Source: Comamonas testosteroni (GTDB lineage: Bacteria; Pseudomonadota; Gammaproteobacteria; Burkholderiales; Burkholderiaceae_C). Taken from it: DNA of 64,000 nt. Each line of letters starts with the position of its first letter. The stretch's first letter is position 1. Shown in pieces: positions 57,302-64,000 of this stretch. Position numbers and translations under genes: made by a program. The stretch spans positions 5,366,501 to 5,430,500 of the forward strand of contig NZ_CP129672.1 of the NCBI RefSeq assembly GCF_030505195.1, read 5' to 3'. Under the pieces are notes generated by a model. The model saw nothing but the letters and a program-made list of their open reading frames with translations. It ran no database searches and was not told the DNA's origin.

Positions 57302-57700
57302 ATGGGCACTTGGTCGCACGGCAATTTCGATAACGACACCGCATTGGACTGGCTGGCCGATATCACGGGCCAGCTCATCGATGAAATTGCCGAGGCACTG
57401 GACTCGCCCGAGGCTTTGCAGGCGGGCGAGACGGAGTCGGATCTGGTGCCTTGCCGCATCGAGCTGCTGTGCGCCATGGCCGAGGGCGGCATGCATCCGC
57501 TGTGGCCGGATCTGCCGACGCTGGAGCAATGGAAGGCCACTTATCTGCAGGCCTGGGACCAGAGCATCGACGAGCTGGAGCCCGAGGAGGGCTACAAGCA
57601 GGGTCGCCGCATCGCGATCATTGAGACCTTTGACCGCATGATCGCGCTGGCTGCAGCACAAGAGGAAGAGGGCGCAGACGAAGACTGGGGCGAAGAGTAA
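57302..57700 (+). CDS. DUF4259 family protein
   Basis: A 132-residue acidic protein. The N-terminus MGTWSHGNFDNDTALDWLADI matches the DUF4259 pattern (G-x-W-x-x-G-x-F-D-N-D-x-A-x-D-W). It ends in a very acidic tail (EEEGADEDWGEE). No membrane segment. Start ATG 57302 has AAGGAG 7 bp upstream. Function unknown; members often occur alone or near toxin-like genes. Confidence 0.82.
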   Translation: MGTWSHGNFDNDTALDWLADITGQLIDEIAEALDSPEALQAGETESDLVPCRIELLCAMAEGGMHPLWPDLPTLEQWKATYLQAWDQSIDELEPEEGYKQGRRIAIIETFDRMIALAAAQEEEGADEDWGEE

Positions 57701-57752
57701 GCCCGTCAGTCACGCAGCACGCCTGCCACAGGCTTGCTGCGTCGCGGCCGCT

Positions 57753-58046
57753 TCAAGGGTTTTCGCCGTAGCGGGTCTTGAAATCGAACTCCAGGCGTTC
57801 GCAGTCCTGAGGGGTTTTGAACTCCTGGGTCTTGCGCTCGGCCTCGGGCTTGGCCGTCTGTTTCCAGCAGATCTTGATGGTTTCTGCTTCCGTCCAGCGC
57901 TGCTTGCTGAGCGGATCGTCCATGAACTGGCCGATGAGCATGAGCGCGCCAAAGATGATCACGGGCAGGGCGATGAGCCAGACCACCAGTCGGTTTTTGG
58001 CAGAGGCAGCGGGCTTGGAGGTCTCGGGTTGGGGTGTGTCGCTCAT
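57753..58046 (-). CDS. hypothetical single-span membrane protein, 97 residues
   Basis: A short N-terminal Pro/Ser/Ala-rich part (MSDTPQPETSKPAASAKN) precedes one membrane helix (about residues 20-41, LVVWLIALPVIIFGALMLIG). A charged soluble C-terminus follows with two Cys (KICWKQT, QDCERLE). No family is recognised; similar proteins are common in Comamonadaceae. Convergent with the DUF4259 gene and divergent from alaS. Confidence 0.7.
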   Translation of the reverse strand: MSDTPQPETSKPAASAKNRLVVWLIALPVIIFGALMLIGQFMDDPLSKQRWTEAETIKICWKQTAKPEAERKTQEFKTPQDCERLEFDFKTRYGENP

Positions 58047-58256
58047 AGTGGTTGCCGATTATCCGCAAGCCGATGATGAAGACATTAATGCAACGCATGA
58101 AAATTCATGATCGCTGTTATCGGCACAAGGCCGCGCGGGTATGTAGCCGCAAACCTATAATGTTCGGCTGATTTGCCTGTCTGCGCAGCTCCTGAAAAAG
58201 CAGCGCCGGGCCGTACTGATCGCAGGCGTCATGCAGGCGTCTTCATACCAAACACC

Positions 58257-60881
58257 ATGAGTACACCCACTTTTTCCGTTGCGGACATCCGCAAGACGTT
58301 CCTGGATTTCTACGCTTCCAAGGGCCACACGGTTGTCGCGTCCAGCTCGCTGGTTCCCGGCAACGATCCGACGCTGATGTTCACCAACTCCGGCATGGTG
58401 CAGTTCAAGGACGTGTTCCTGGGCTCGGACAAGCGCCCCTACAACCGCGCAACTTCGGTGCAGGCCTGCCTGCGCGCCGGCGGCAAGCACAACGACCTGG
58501 AAAACGTGGGCTATACCGCGCGCCACCACACGTTCTTCGAAATGCTGGGCAACTGGTCCTTCGGCGACTACTTCAAGAAGGAGTCCATCGAGTGGGGCTG
58601 GGAGCTGCTGACCAAGGTCTTCGGCCTGCCCGCCGAGAAGCTGCTGGCCACGGTCTATCACGAAGACGACGAAGCCTATGACATCTGGAAGAACGTCATC
58701 GGCCTGCCTGCCGAGCGCATCATCCGCATCGGCGACAACAAGGGCGGCAAGTACAAGAGCGACAACTTCTGGATGATGGCCGACACAGGCCCCTGCGGCC
58801 CCTGCTCGGAAATCTTCTACGACCACGGCGAGCACATTGCCGGCGGCCCTCCCGGCAGCCCGGAAGAAGACGGCGACCGCTTCATCGAGATCTGGAACCA
58901 CGTGTTCATGCAGTTCGACATGAAGGAAGACGCCTCCGTGGTGAAGCTGCCCGCACCTTGCGTGGACACCGGCATGGGCCTGGAGCGCCTGGCTGCGATC
59001 CTGCAGCATGTGCACAGTAACTACGAGATCGACCTGTTCCAGGCATTGATCAAGGCTGCCGGCCGTGAAACCCACACCGAAGATCTGAGCACTCCTTCGC
59101 TGAAGGTGATTGCCGACCATATCCGCGCGACATCCTTCCTGGTGTCCGACGGCGTGATTCCTTCCAACGAAGGTCGTGGCTATGTGCAGCGCCGCATCAT
59201 CCGCCGCGCCATCCGTCACGGCTACAAGCTGGGCCAGAAAACTCCCTTCTTCCACAGGCTGGTGGCCGACCTGGTGGTGCAGATGGGCGATGCCTATCCC
59301 AAGCTCAAGGAGCAGGAAGCGCATATCACCAGCGTGCTCAAGGCCGAGGAAGAGCGTTTCTTCGAGACCCTGGCCAACGGCATGGAAATCCTGGACAGCG
59401 CACTGGCCGGCGACGTCAAGGTGCTGCCCGGCGATGTGGCCTTCAAGCTGCATGACACCTACGGCTTCCCGCTGGACCTGTCCAACGACGTGGCGCGCGA
59501 GCGTGGCGTGACGGTGGACGAGGCCGGCTTCAACGCCGCCATGCAGCACCAGAAGGAAACTGCCCGCGCAGCCGGCAAGTTCAAGATGGACCGCGCGCTG
59601 GAATACACAGGGGACGCCAATGTGTTCACCGGCTACGACAAGCTGGCCGAGGCAGCCAAGGTCGTTGCGCTGTACGCCGATGGCGTGAGCGTGAACGAGC
59701 TGCAGGCCGGCCAAAACGGTGTCGTGGTGCTGGACACGACTCCCTTCTACGCCGAATCGGGCGGCCAGGTCGGCGACCAGGGCGTGATTGTTGCTGGCGG
59801 CAACCGCTTTGCCGTGGAAGACACGCTCAAGATCAAGGCCGATGTATTCGGTCACCACGGCGTGCTGGAAGCCGGCAGCCTGAAGGTGGGCGATGCCGTT
59901 GAAGCACAGGTGGATACCGCCGTGCGCGCTGCGACCATGCGCAACCACTCGGTCACACACATCATGCACAAGGCCTTGCGCGAAGTGCTGGGCGGTCATG
60001 TGCAGCAAAAGGGCTCGCTGGTCAATGCCGAGCGTACCCGCTTCGACTTTGCACACAACGCCCCGGTGACTGCCGAGCAGATCCGCGAGATCGAAGCCCG
60101 CGTGAATGCCGAGGTGCTGGCCAACACCGCCACCGATGCGCGCGTGATGGATATCGAATCGGCCCAGAAGACCGGCGCGATGATGCTGTTCGGCGAGAAG
60201 TACGGCGAAACCGTGCGCGTGCTGGACATCGGCTCCAGCCGCGAGCTGTGCGGTGGCACTCACGTCAGCCGTACCGGCGACATCGGCCTGTTCAAGGTGG
60301 TGGGCGAATCCGGCGTGGCCGCTGGCGTGCGCCGTATCGAAGGCATTACCGGCGAGAACGCGCTGGCCTATCTGCAGTCGCTGGAGTCCACCGTGGACCA
60401 GGCCGCGGCCGCTTTCAAGGCCCCTGCAGCCGAGCTGACCAACCGCATCGGCGGTGCGCTGGATCAGATCAAGGCACTGGAAAAGGAAATCGCTGCGCTC
60501 AAGGGCAAGCTGGCTTCCAGCCAGGGTGATGAGCTGCTCACGCAGGCAGCCGACGTCAATGGCGTGAAGGTGCTGGCCGCCAAGCTCGAAGGAGCGGACG
60601 CCAAGACATTGCGCGACACCATGGACAAGCTCAAGGACAAGCTGGGTGCGGCCGTGATCGTGCTGGCTGCCGTGGACGGCGACAAGGTGCAACTGGCAGC
60701 AGGCGTGACCAAGGCTGAAACCGCCAAGGTCAAGGCCGGCGAGCTGGTGAACTTTGTGGCCCAGCAAGTGGGCGGCAAGGGCGGTGGCAAGCCCGATATG
60801 GCCATGGCCGGCGGCACCGATGCCGCAGCCGTGCCCGCAGCGCTGGCCAGCGTGCAGGCCTGGGTGGCCGAGCGCCTCTAA
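58257..60881 (+). CDS. alaS: alanine-tRNA ligase
   Basis: An 874-residue class II synthetase. The catalytic domain starts [25 protein letters not shown] and shows [41 protein letters not shown] and [20 protein letters not shown] ([15 protein letters not shown]) motifs. The editing domain carries [11 protein letters not shown] (zinc/editing His) and [10 protein letters not shown]. The C-Ala domain ends [11 protein letters not shown] and AWVAERL. Start ATG 58257 is chosen from the family N-terminus; 28 upstream codons in frame are not homologous. The stop is followed by two more copies of its last 15 bp. Confidence 0.97.
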   Translation: MSTPTFSVADIRKTFLDFYASKGHTVVASSSLVPGNDPTLMFTNSGMVQFKDVFLGSDKRPYNRATSVQACLRAGGKHNDLENVGYTARHHTFFEMLGNWSFGDYFKKESIEWGWELLTKVFGLPAEKLLATVYHEDDEAYDIWKNVIGLPAERIIRIGDNKGGKYKSDNFWMMADTGPCGPCSEIFYDHGEHIAGGPPGSPEEDGDRFIEIWNHVFMQFDMKEDASVVKLPAPCVDTGMGLERLAAILQHVHSNYEIDLFQALIKAAGRETHTEDLSTPSLKVIADHIRATSFLVSDGVIPSNEGRGYVQRRIIRRAIRHGYKLGQKTPFFHRLVADLVVQMGDAYPKLKEQEAHITSVLKAEEERFFETLANGMEILDSALAGDVKVLPGDVAFKLHDTYGFPLDLSNDVARERGVTVDEAGFNAAMQHQKETARAAGKFKMDRALEYTGDANVFTGYDKLAEAAKVVALYADGVSVNELQAGQNGVVVLDTTPFYAESGGQVGDQGVIVAGGNRFAVEDTLKIKADVFGHHGVLEAGSLKVGDAVEAQVDTAVRAATMRNHSVTHIMHKALREVLGGHVQQKGSLVNAERTRFDFAHNAPVTAEQIREIEARVNAEVLANTATDARVMDIESAQKTGAMMLFGEKYGETVRVLDIGSSRELCGGTHVSRTGDIGLFKVVGESGVAAGVRRIEGITGENALAYLQSLESTVDQAAAAFKAPAAELTNRIGGALDQIKALEKEIAALKGKLASSQGDELLTQAADVNGVKVLAAKLEGADAKTLRDTMDKLKDKLGAAVIVLAAVDGDKVQLAAGVTKAETAKVKAGELVNFVAQQVGGKGGGKPDMAMAGGTDAAAVPAALASVQAWVAERL

Positions 60882-60911
60882 GCCGAGCGCCTCTGAGCCG
60901 AGCGCCTGTAA
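60867..60911 (+). repeat. 15-bp tandem repeat carrying the alaS stop codon
   Basis: GCCGAGCGCCTCTAA (60867-60881), GCCGAGCGCCTCTGA (60882-60896) and GCCGAGCGCCTGTAA (60897-60911) are three in-frame units, each encoding Ala-Glu-Arg-Leu-stop. A partial fourth unit (GGCGAGC) follows. The unit ends alaS three times over. Confidence 0.93.
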
Positions 60912-60953
60912 GGCGAGCACCAAAAGGCAGTCCAGGCTGCCTTGCCCCAAAAC

Positions 60954-60982
60954 AAAACGCTCCTCAATGAGGAGCGTTTTTT
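60954..60982 (+). terminator. alaS terminator
   Basis: AAAACGCTCCTC (60954-60965) and GAGGAGCGTTTT (60969-60980), loop AAT, followed by T-run. It lies 72 bp past the alaS stop and may also work for trmB in part. Confidence 0.93.
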
Positions 60983-61040
60983 ATGGCTTGGAGCTCAGTC
61001 CTTGCAACTGGCGCTAATCCAATTCAGGGACAGCAAGCAA

Positions 61041-61127
61041 GGGCCGCCCCGCAGCGATGCTGTCGTCCCCCTCTGCGTAGCAGAGAGGGGCGCCCGGCTA
61101 GGGGAAGGCGCAAAGCGCCTCAGGGGG
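61041..61127. repeat. probable dispersed hairpin-rich repeat
   Basis: A G/C-rich unit with two hairpins: CCCCTCTGC-GTA-GCAGAGAGGGG (61067-61090) and GGCGC-AAA-GCGCC (about 61108-61120). From memory such units with CTCTGCGTAGCAGAG and GGGGAAGGCGC recur after genes in Comamonadaceae. No second copy is seen in this window. Confidence 0.45.
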
Positions 61128-61862
61128 TTACTTCTTCCTGAACACCAGGTCCCAGACGCCATGACCGAGGCGAATGCCACGGTTTTCGAATTTGGTCAGT
61201 GGGCGGTAGTCGGGCTTTTCGGCGTAGTTCTCGGCCGTGTTCTGCAGCATGGGTTCTGCGTTCAGCACTTCCAGGATCTGCACCGCATAGGGCTCCCAGT
61301 CGGTAGCGCAGTGGATGTAGCCGCCGGGCTTGATGCGAGCGGCCAGCTTGGCGATCAGGGGGCTCTGGATCAGGCGGCGCTTGTTGTGCTTTTTCTTGTG
61401 CCAGGGATCTGGGAAGAAGATGTGCACGCCGTCGATCGAGGCTTCGGGCAGCATGTTGTCGATGACTTCCACGGCATCGTGCTGCAGGATGCGGATGTTC
61501 TCGATCTCCTGCTCGCCAATGCGCTTGAGCAGTGCGCCCACGCCGGGCTCGTGCACCTCGCAGCACAGGAAATTGTCGTCGGGGCGCACGCGGGCGATAT
61601 GGGCGGTGGCTTCACCCATGCCGAAGCCGATTTCAAGAATCAGCTTGCCGTCGCGGCCATAGGCGGCTGCGGCGTCCAGAGGAGCCTTCTGGTATTGCAG
61701 CAGGAAGCGCGGACCCAGTTCTTCAAAAGCCTTGGCCTGGCCCGTAGTGGTGCGGCCTGCGCGGCGCACATAGCTTTTGATGGTCTTGGGATAGGCCACG
61801 CCTTCGGGCGCCTGGCCTTGGGATGCTGCGGATGCGTCAGCGGCTGGCACGTTTTCGGCCAT
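61128..61862 (-). CDS. trmB: tRNA (guanine-N7)-methyltransferase
   Basis: A 244-residue enzyme making m7G46 in tRNA with S-adenosylmethionine. Motif I is [10 protein letters not shown], and CEVHEPGVG is the following acidic loop. The family signature [18 protein letters not shown] is present, with the C-terminal [10 protein letters not shown] and FENRG. Start ATG 61862 (MAENVPAAD) is a reasonable choice; a GTG at 61895 is also possible, which would overlap the end of gluQ. The long frame further upstream belongs to gluQ in another phase. Confidence 0.95.
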   Translation of the reverse strand: MAENVPAADASAASQGQAPEGVAYPKTIKSYVRRAGRTTTGQAKAFEELGPRFLLQYQKAPLDAAAAYGRDGKLILEIGFGMGEATAHIARVRPDDNFLCCEVHEPGVGALLKRIGEQEIENIRILQHDAVEVIDNMLPEASIDGVHIFFPDPWHKKKHNKRRLIQSPLIAKLAARIKPGGYIHCATDWEPYAVQILEVLNAEPMLQNTAENYAEKPDYRPLTKFENRGIRLGHGVWDLVFRKK

Positions 61863-61891
61863 ATCGGTGGTAGGTGTTGAATTAGAAGAAG

Positions 61892-62962
61892 TCACGGGGC
61901 GATATTGTAGGTTTGGCGCCAGCACCGGACCCAGAAGTCCAGCGCCAAAGGCAAGGCGCTTGCGGGGCTTTCGCTGCTGCAGGGGGCGGCTGCGGGCGCT
62001 TGTGGCAGGCCGAGCTGCTGCGCTGCGGCAGACAGCACGGTCAGAGGCTGGCTGACATCCACGGCTGGTGCGCCATGCTGTTTGGAGAGCTTTTCTCCGT
62101 TTTCCATGCAGACCAGCGGCGTGTGCAGATAGCGCGGCTGGGGCAGACCCAGGGCGCGCTGCAGCATTAGCTGGCGAGGCGTGTTGTCGGCCAGGTCTTC
62201 GCCGCGCACCACATCGGTGATGCCTTGCTCGGCGTCGTCGACGACCACGGCCAGCTGGTAGGCCCAGAGTCCGTCCGCACGGCGCAGCACAAAGTCGCCC
62301 ACGCCGGTGATCAGGTTCTGCTGCTGCGCGCCCAGACGCCGGTCCTGCCAGTGCAGCACGGGGCACCTGCTTTCCAGGGCGTGTTGTTTGAGTGCGATGT
62401 TTTGCGTGGCTGAATACGATTGATGGGGCAGCGCTTCGGGCTGGATTTTCTGTAAATCATGTACCTGTTGCTCCAGTGCAAAGCGCCAGGCTCTGGCGGG
62501 CTTGCCTTGCAGGCCATGACGGCAGGTTCCGGGGTAGGGTCGCTCCACATGCCGCTCGTGGATCAGTCCCTGTGCCTGCCAGGCGGCTTCGATGTCTTTG
62601 CGCGTGCAGCCGCAGGGGTAGGCCATTTTTTGCGCCTGCAGCTGTTGCAGCGCTTTTTCATAGAGTGCATGTCGCTGCGACTGCCAGACTACGGGGGCAT
62701 CGGAGTGCAGGCCACAGGCGGCCAGCTGGCGCAGGATTTCCTGGTCGGCGCCCGCCTGGCAGCGTGGCGGATCGATGTCTTCGATGCGAATCAGCCAGCG
62801 TCCGTGGTGGGCGCGTGCATCCAGCCAGCTGGCCAGCGCCGCGACCAAAGAGCCGGCATGCAGCGCTCCGGTGGGAGAGGGCGCAAAGCGCCCGATATAT
62901 GGCCCCGTGCTGGGAGCGTTGGAGGAGGGTCGGGAGAGGGCCGCAGTCATGAGGGACGCCAT
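61892..62962 (-). CDS. gluQ: glutamyl-Q tRNA(Asp) synthetase
   Basis: A 356-residue truncated glutamyl-tRNA-synthetase paralogue that attaches glutamate to queuosine in tRNA(Asp). It has the class I HIGH-type [14 protein letters not shown], zinc-binding CGC...C ([10 protein letters not shown] and YPGTCRH), [20 protein letters not shown], and KMSKS-like GEKLSKQHG. It lacks the anticodon-binding domain, as expected. Start ATG 62962 ([10 protein letters not shown]) has an AGGGGG site; 62950 is an alternative. It is likely co-transcribed with trmB, 29 bp away. Confidence 0.93.
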   Translation of the reverse strand: MASLMTAALSRPSSNAPSTGPYIGRFAPSPTGALHAGSLVAALASWLDARAHHGRWLIRIEDIDPPRCQAGADQEILRQLAACGLHSDAPVVWQSQRHALYEKALQQLQAQKMAYPCGCTRKDIEAAWQAQGLIHERHVERPYPGTCRHGLQGKPARAWRFALEQQVHDLQKIQPEALPHQSYSATQNIALKQHALESRCPVLHWQDRRLGAQQQNLITGVGDFVLRRADGLWAYQLAVVVDDAEQGITDVVRGEDLADNTPRQLMLQRALGLPQPRYLHTPLVCMENGEKLSKQHGAPAVDVSQPLTVLSAAAQQLGLPQAPAAAPCSSESPASALPLALDFWVRCWRQTYNIAP

Positions 62963-62991
62963 CTTACGCCCCCTGACTGCGCGCAGTTGGC

Positions 62992-64000
62992 TCAGGCCAG
63001 GGCCAGGCCCATTTCCAGACCCGAGACAAAAGCGTCTTCCACCCGCATGCCTATGCACCAGTCCCCGCACAGGCCCAGGCCTACCGAGGGGTCGTGGCTG
63101 AACGGTCTGCCCAGGGGCGCAAGTGTCTGGGCATGCTGCCAGAGGTAGACGCTGGCATGGCGCGGCGCAACGCGGATGCCCGTGATCTCGCCAAAGGCCT
63201 TTTGCAGCTTGGCAAGCACGCGTGTGGCGTCGTCGTGGCGGTGCTCGTTGGACCACAGCGGGTTGGCATGGATCGTCCAGCGCTCGGTCTGGGCGCGGCC
63301 GGGTTTGGAGGACTCGCGGGCCACCCAGGCAACGCGCTCATGCGTGCTGCGTGCGGCATTCCACTGCGGGCCCAGTGTGGTCAGGCCGGCCTGCGCGGCC
63401 ATGGGGTAGGACAGCGTCATGGCCCAGCAGGGGGCCATTTCCACGGGGGCCAGGGTCCTGGCCAGGGTCGCACCCTGCGGCGCTGTCTGCAGCAGTTGCG
63501 CGGCCACGGGCGCCGGCACTGCCAGCACCACGGCATCGAAGTCGGCTGCAATCTGCGGGCCGTGGTCTTCGGTATCGAGCATCAGGGACCATTGGTGGCG
63601 GCTGTGGTGGTTGCCGCTGGCAATGTGGTGGCTCATGGCGCGCAGGGACTGGCCCAGATGCAGGCGTCCGGCATCCCATAGCGGCGCGGCCCAGGCCAGT
63701 GGCAGCGATTGCATATCGGGCATGCCGACCCAGTGGGTCTCGCGCACCGGAGCGTGCTTGTCGACTCTGCGGCCCTGGGCGTTGCGGGTCTGCACGCTGT
63801 TCAGGCTCCAGGCGCGCAGATTGCCGGCAGTGGTGTCCAGCACCTGCTGAAAGCGCGGGTCGCGTACGGTGAAGAACTGGGCGCCGATGTCAAAGCTGCC
63901 GTAGGGGCCGCTGACCGAGCGCATGCGTCCGCCGGCCTGGGTCAGGCGCTCATAGACATGAACGTCATGCCCGGCCTGCATCAGCGTGCGGGCGCAGGCC
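62992..64000 (-). CDS. FAD/NAD(P)-dependent oxidoreductase, 5' end outside window
   Basis: The frame is open to the window edge, so the start and the Gly-rich dinucleotide motif lie beyond base 64000. The visible 336 residues begin [24 protein letters not shown], the normal continuation of an amine-oxidase/renalase-type flavoprotein, with [17 protein letters not shown] a few residues later. The C-terminal [23 protein letters not shown] is the FAD-contacting end of the family. It probably oxidises an amine or reduced nicotinamide; substrate unknown. Followed by gluQ after 29 bp. Confidence 0.85.
   Translation of the reverse strand, partial: ACARTLMQAGHDVHVYERLTQAGGRMRSVSGPYGSFDIGAQFFTVRDPRFQQVLDTTAGNLRAWSLNSVQTRNAQGRRVDKHAPVRETHWVGMPDMQSLPLAWAAPLWDAGRLHLGQSLRAMSHHIASGNHHSRHQWSLMLDTEDHGPQIAADFDAVVLAVPAPVAAQLLQTAPQGATLARTLAPVEMAPCWAMTLSYPMAAQAGLTTLGPQWNAARSTHERVAWVARESSKPGRAQTERWTIHANPLWSNEHRHDDATRVLAKLQKAFGEITGIRVAPRHASVYLWQHAQTLAPLGRPFSHDPSVGLGLCGDWCIGMRVEDAFVSGLEMGLALA

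Noticed and set aside
58155..60950. 931-codon open frame opposite alaS
   Set aside because: Shadow of the strongly conserved alaS; low-complexity His/Gln/Gly composition typical of antisense frames at high G+C.

Overview
The window looks like a chromosomal segment of a betaproteobacterium of the family Comamonadaceae, most like Comamonas. This is inferred from the moderately high G+C, the gene order at the right end (guaB/guaA region, rnfH-ratA, smpB, DUF4259, alaS, trmB, gluQ) and the many chemotaxis, siderophore and two-partner-secretion genes. No rRNA, tRNA or CRISPR array was recognised.

Region 1 (1-6.4 kb) is a mixed accessory stretch: a cut-off DUF2750 gene, a BLUF blue-light sensor beside a frameshifted MHYT sensor, an Aer-like chemoreceptor behind a pair of palindromes, a secreted polysaccharide deacetylase, an acetyltransferase, an orphan Imm1 immunity gene and a nucleotidyltransferase. 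Region 2 (6.8-13.2 kb) is a ferric-siderophore uptake block: DUF2946, TonB-dependent receptor, PepSY membrane protein, an unusual TetR-Nudix fusion regulator, paired inverted-repeat operators, and a siderophore-interacting reductase. Region 3 (13.4-21.3 kb) holds a GGDEF cyclase, a DMT exporter, small lipoproteins, an SDR enzyme, three very small proteins and an isoprenylcysteine-methyltransferase-like protein.

Region 4 (21.5-35.9 kb) is a dead two-partner-secretion (CDI/FHA-like) locus. The TpsB transporter is split by an ISL3-type element with an exact 8-bp target duplication. The 3534-residue TpsA is cut off at its 3' end by an 85-bp IS481 fragment, which removes any toxin tip. Region 5 (36-40.2 kb) resembles the E. 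coli hiuH-hprRS locus: a secreted hydroxyisourate hydrolase, a secreted HbpS/GlcG protein, a divergent response regulator and histidine kinase, a MipA/OmpV porin-like protein, and an HprR-like box between the divergent units.

Region 6 (41.6-49.2 kb) is probably a light-response cluster. It has a B12-binding MerR regulator of the LitR/CarH type, a chemoreceptor, an EAL phosphodiesterase, a photolyase/cryptochrome and a two-FAS1 lipoprotein. An identical 13-bp palindrome, TTGTCTAAGACAA, lies upstream of both the regulator and the photolyase. An IS3-type element with an amber-interrupted orfB lies before it and a decayed IS481 element after it.

Region 7 (50.3-64 kb) is core metabolism: guaA, a vapBC toxin-antitoxin pair with twin operators, a DIP1984 gene, guaB, DUF4124, rnfH, ratA, smpB, DUF4259, alaS (with a tandemly repeated stop-codon unit), trmB, gluQ and a cut-off FAD oxidoreductase.
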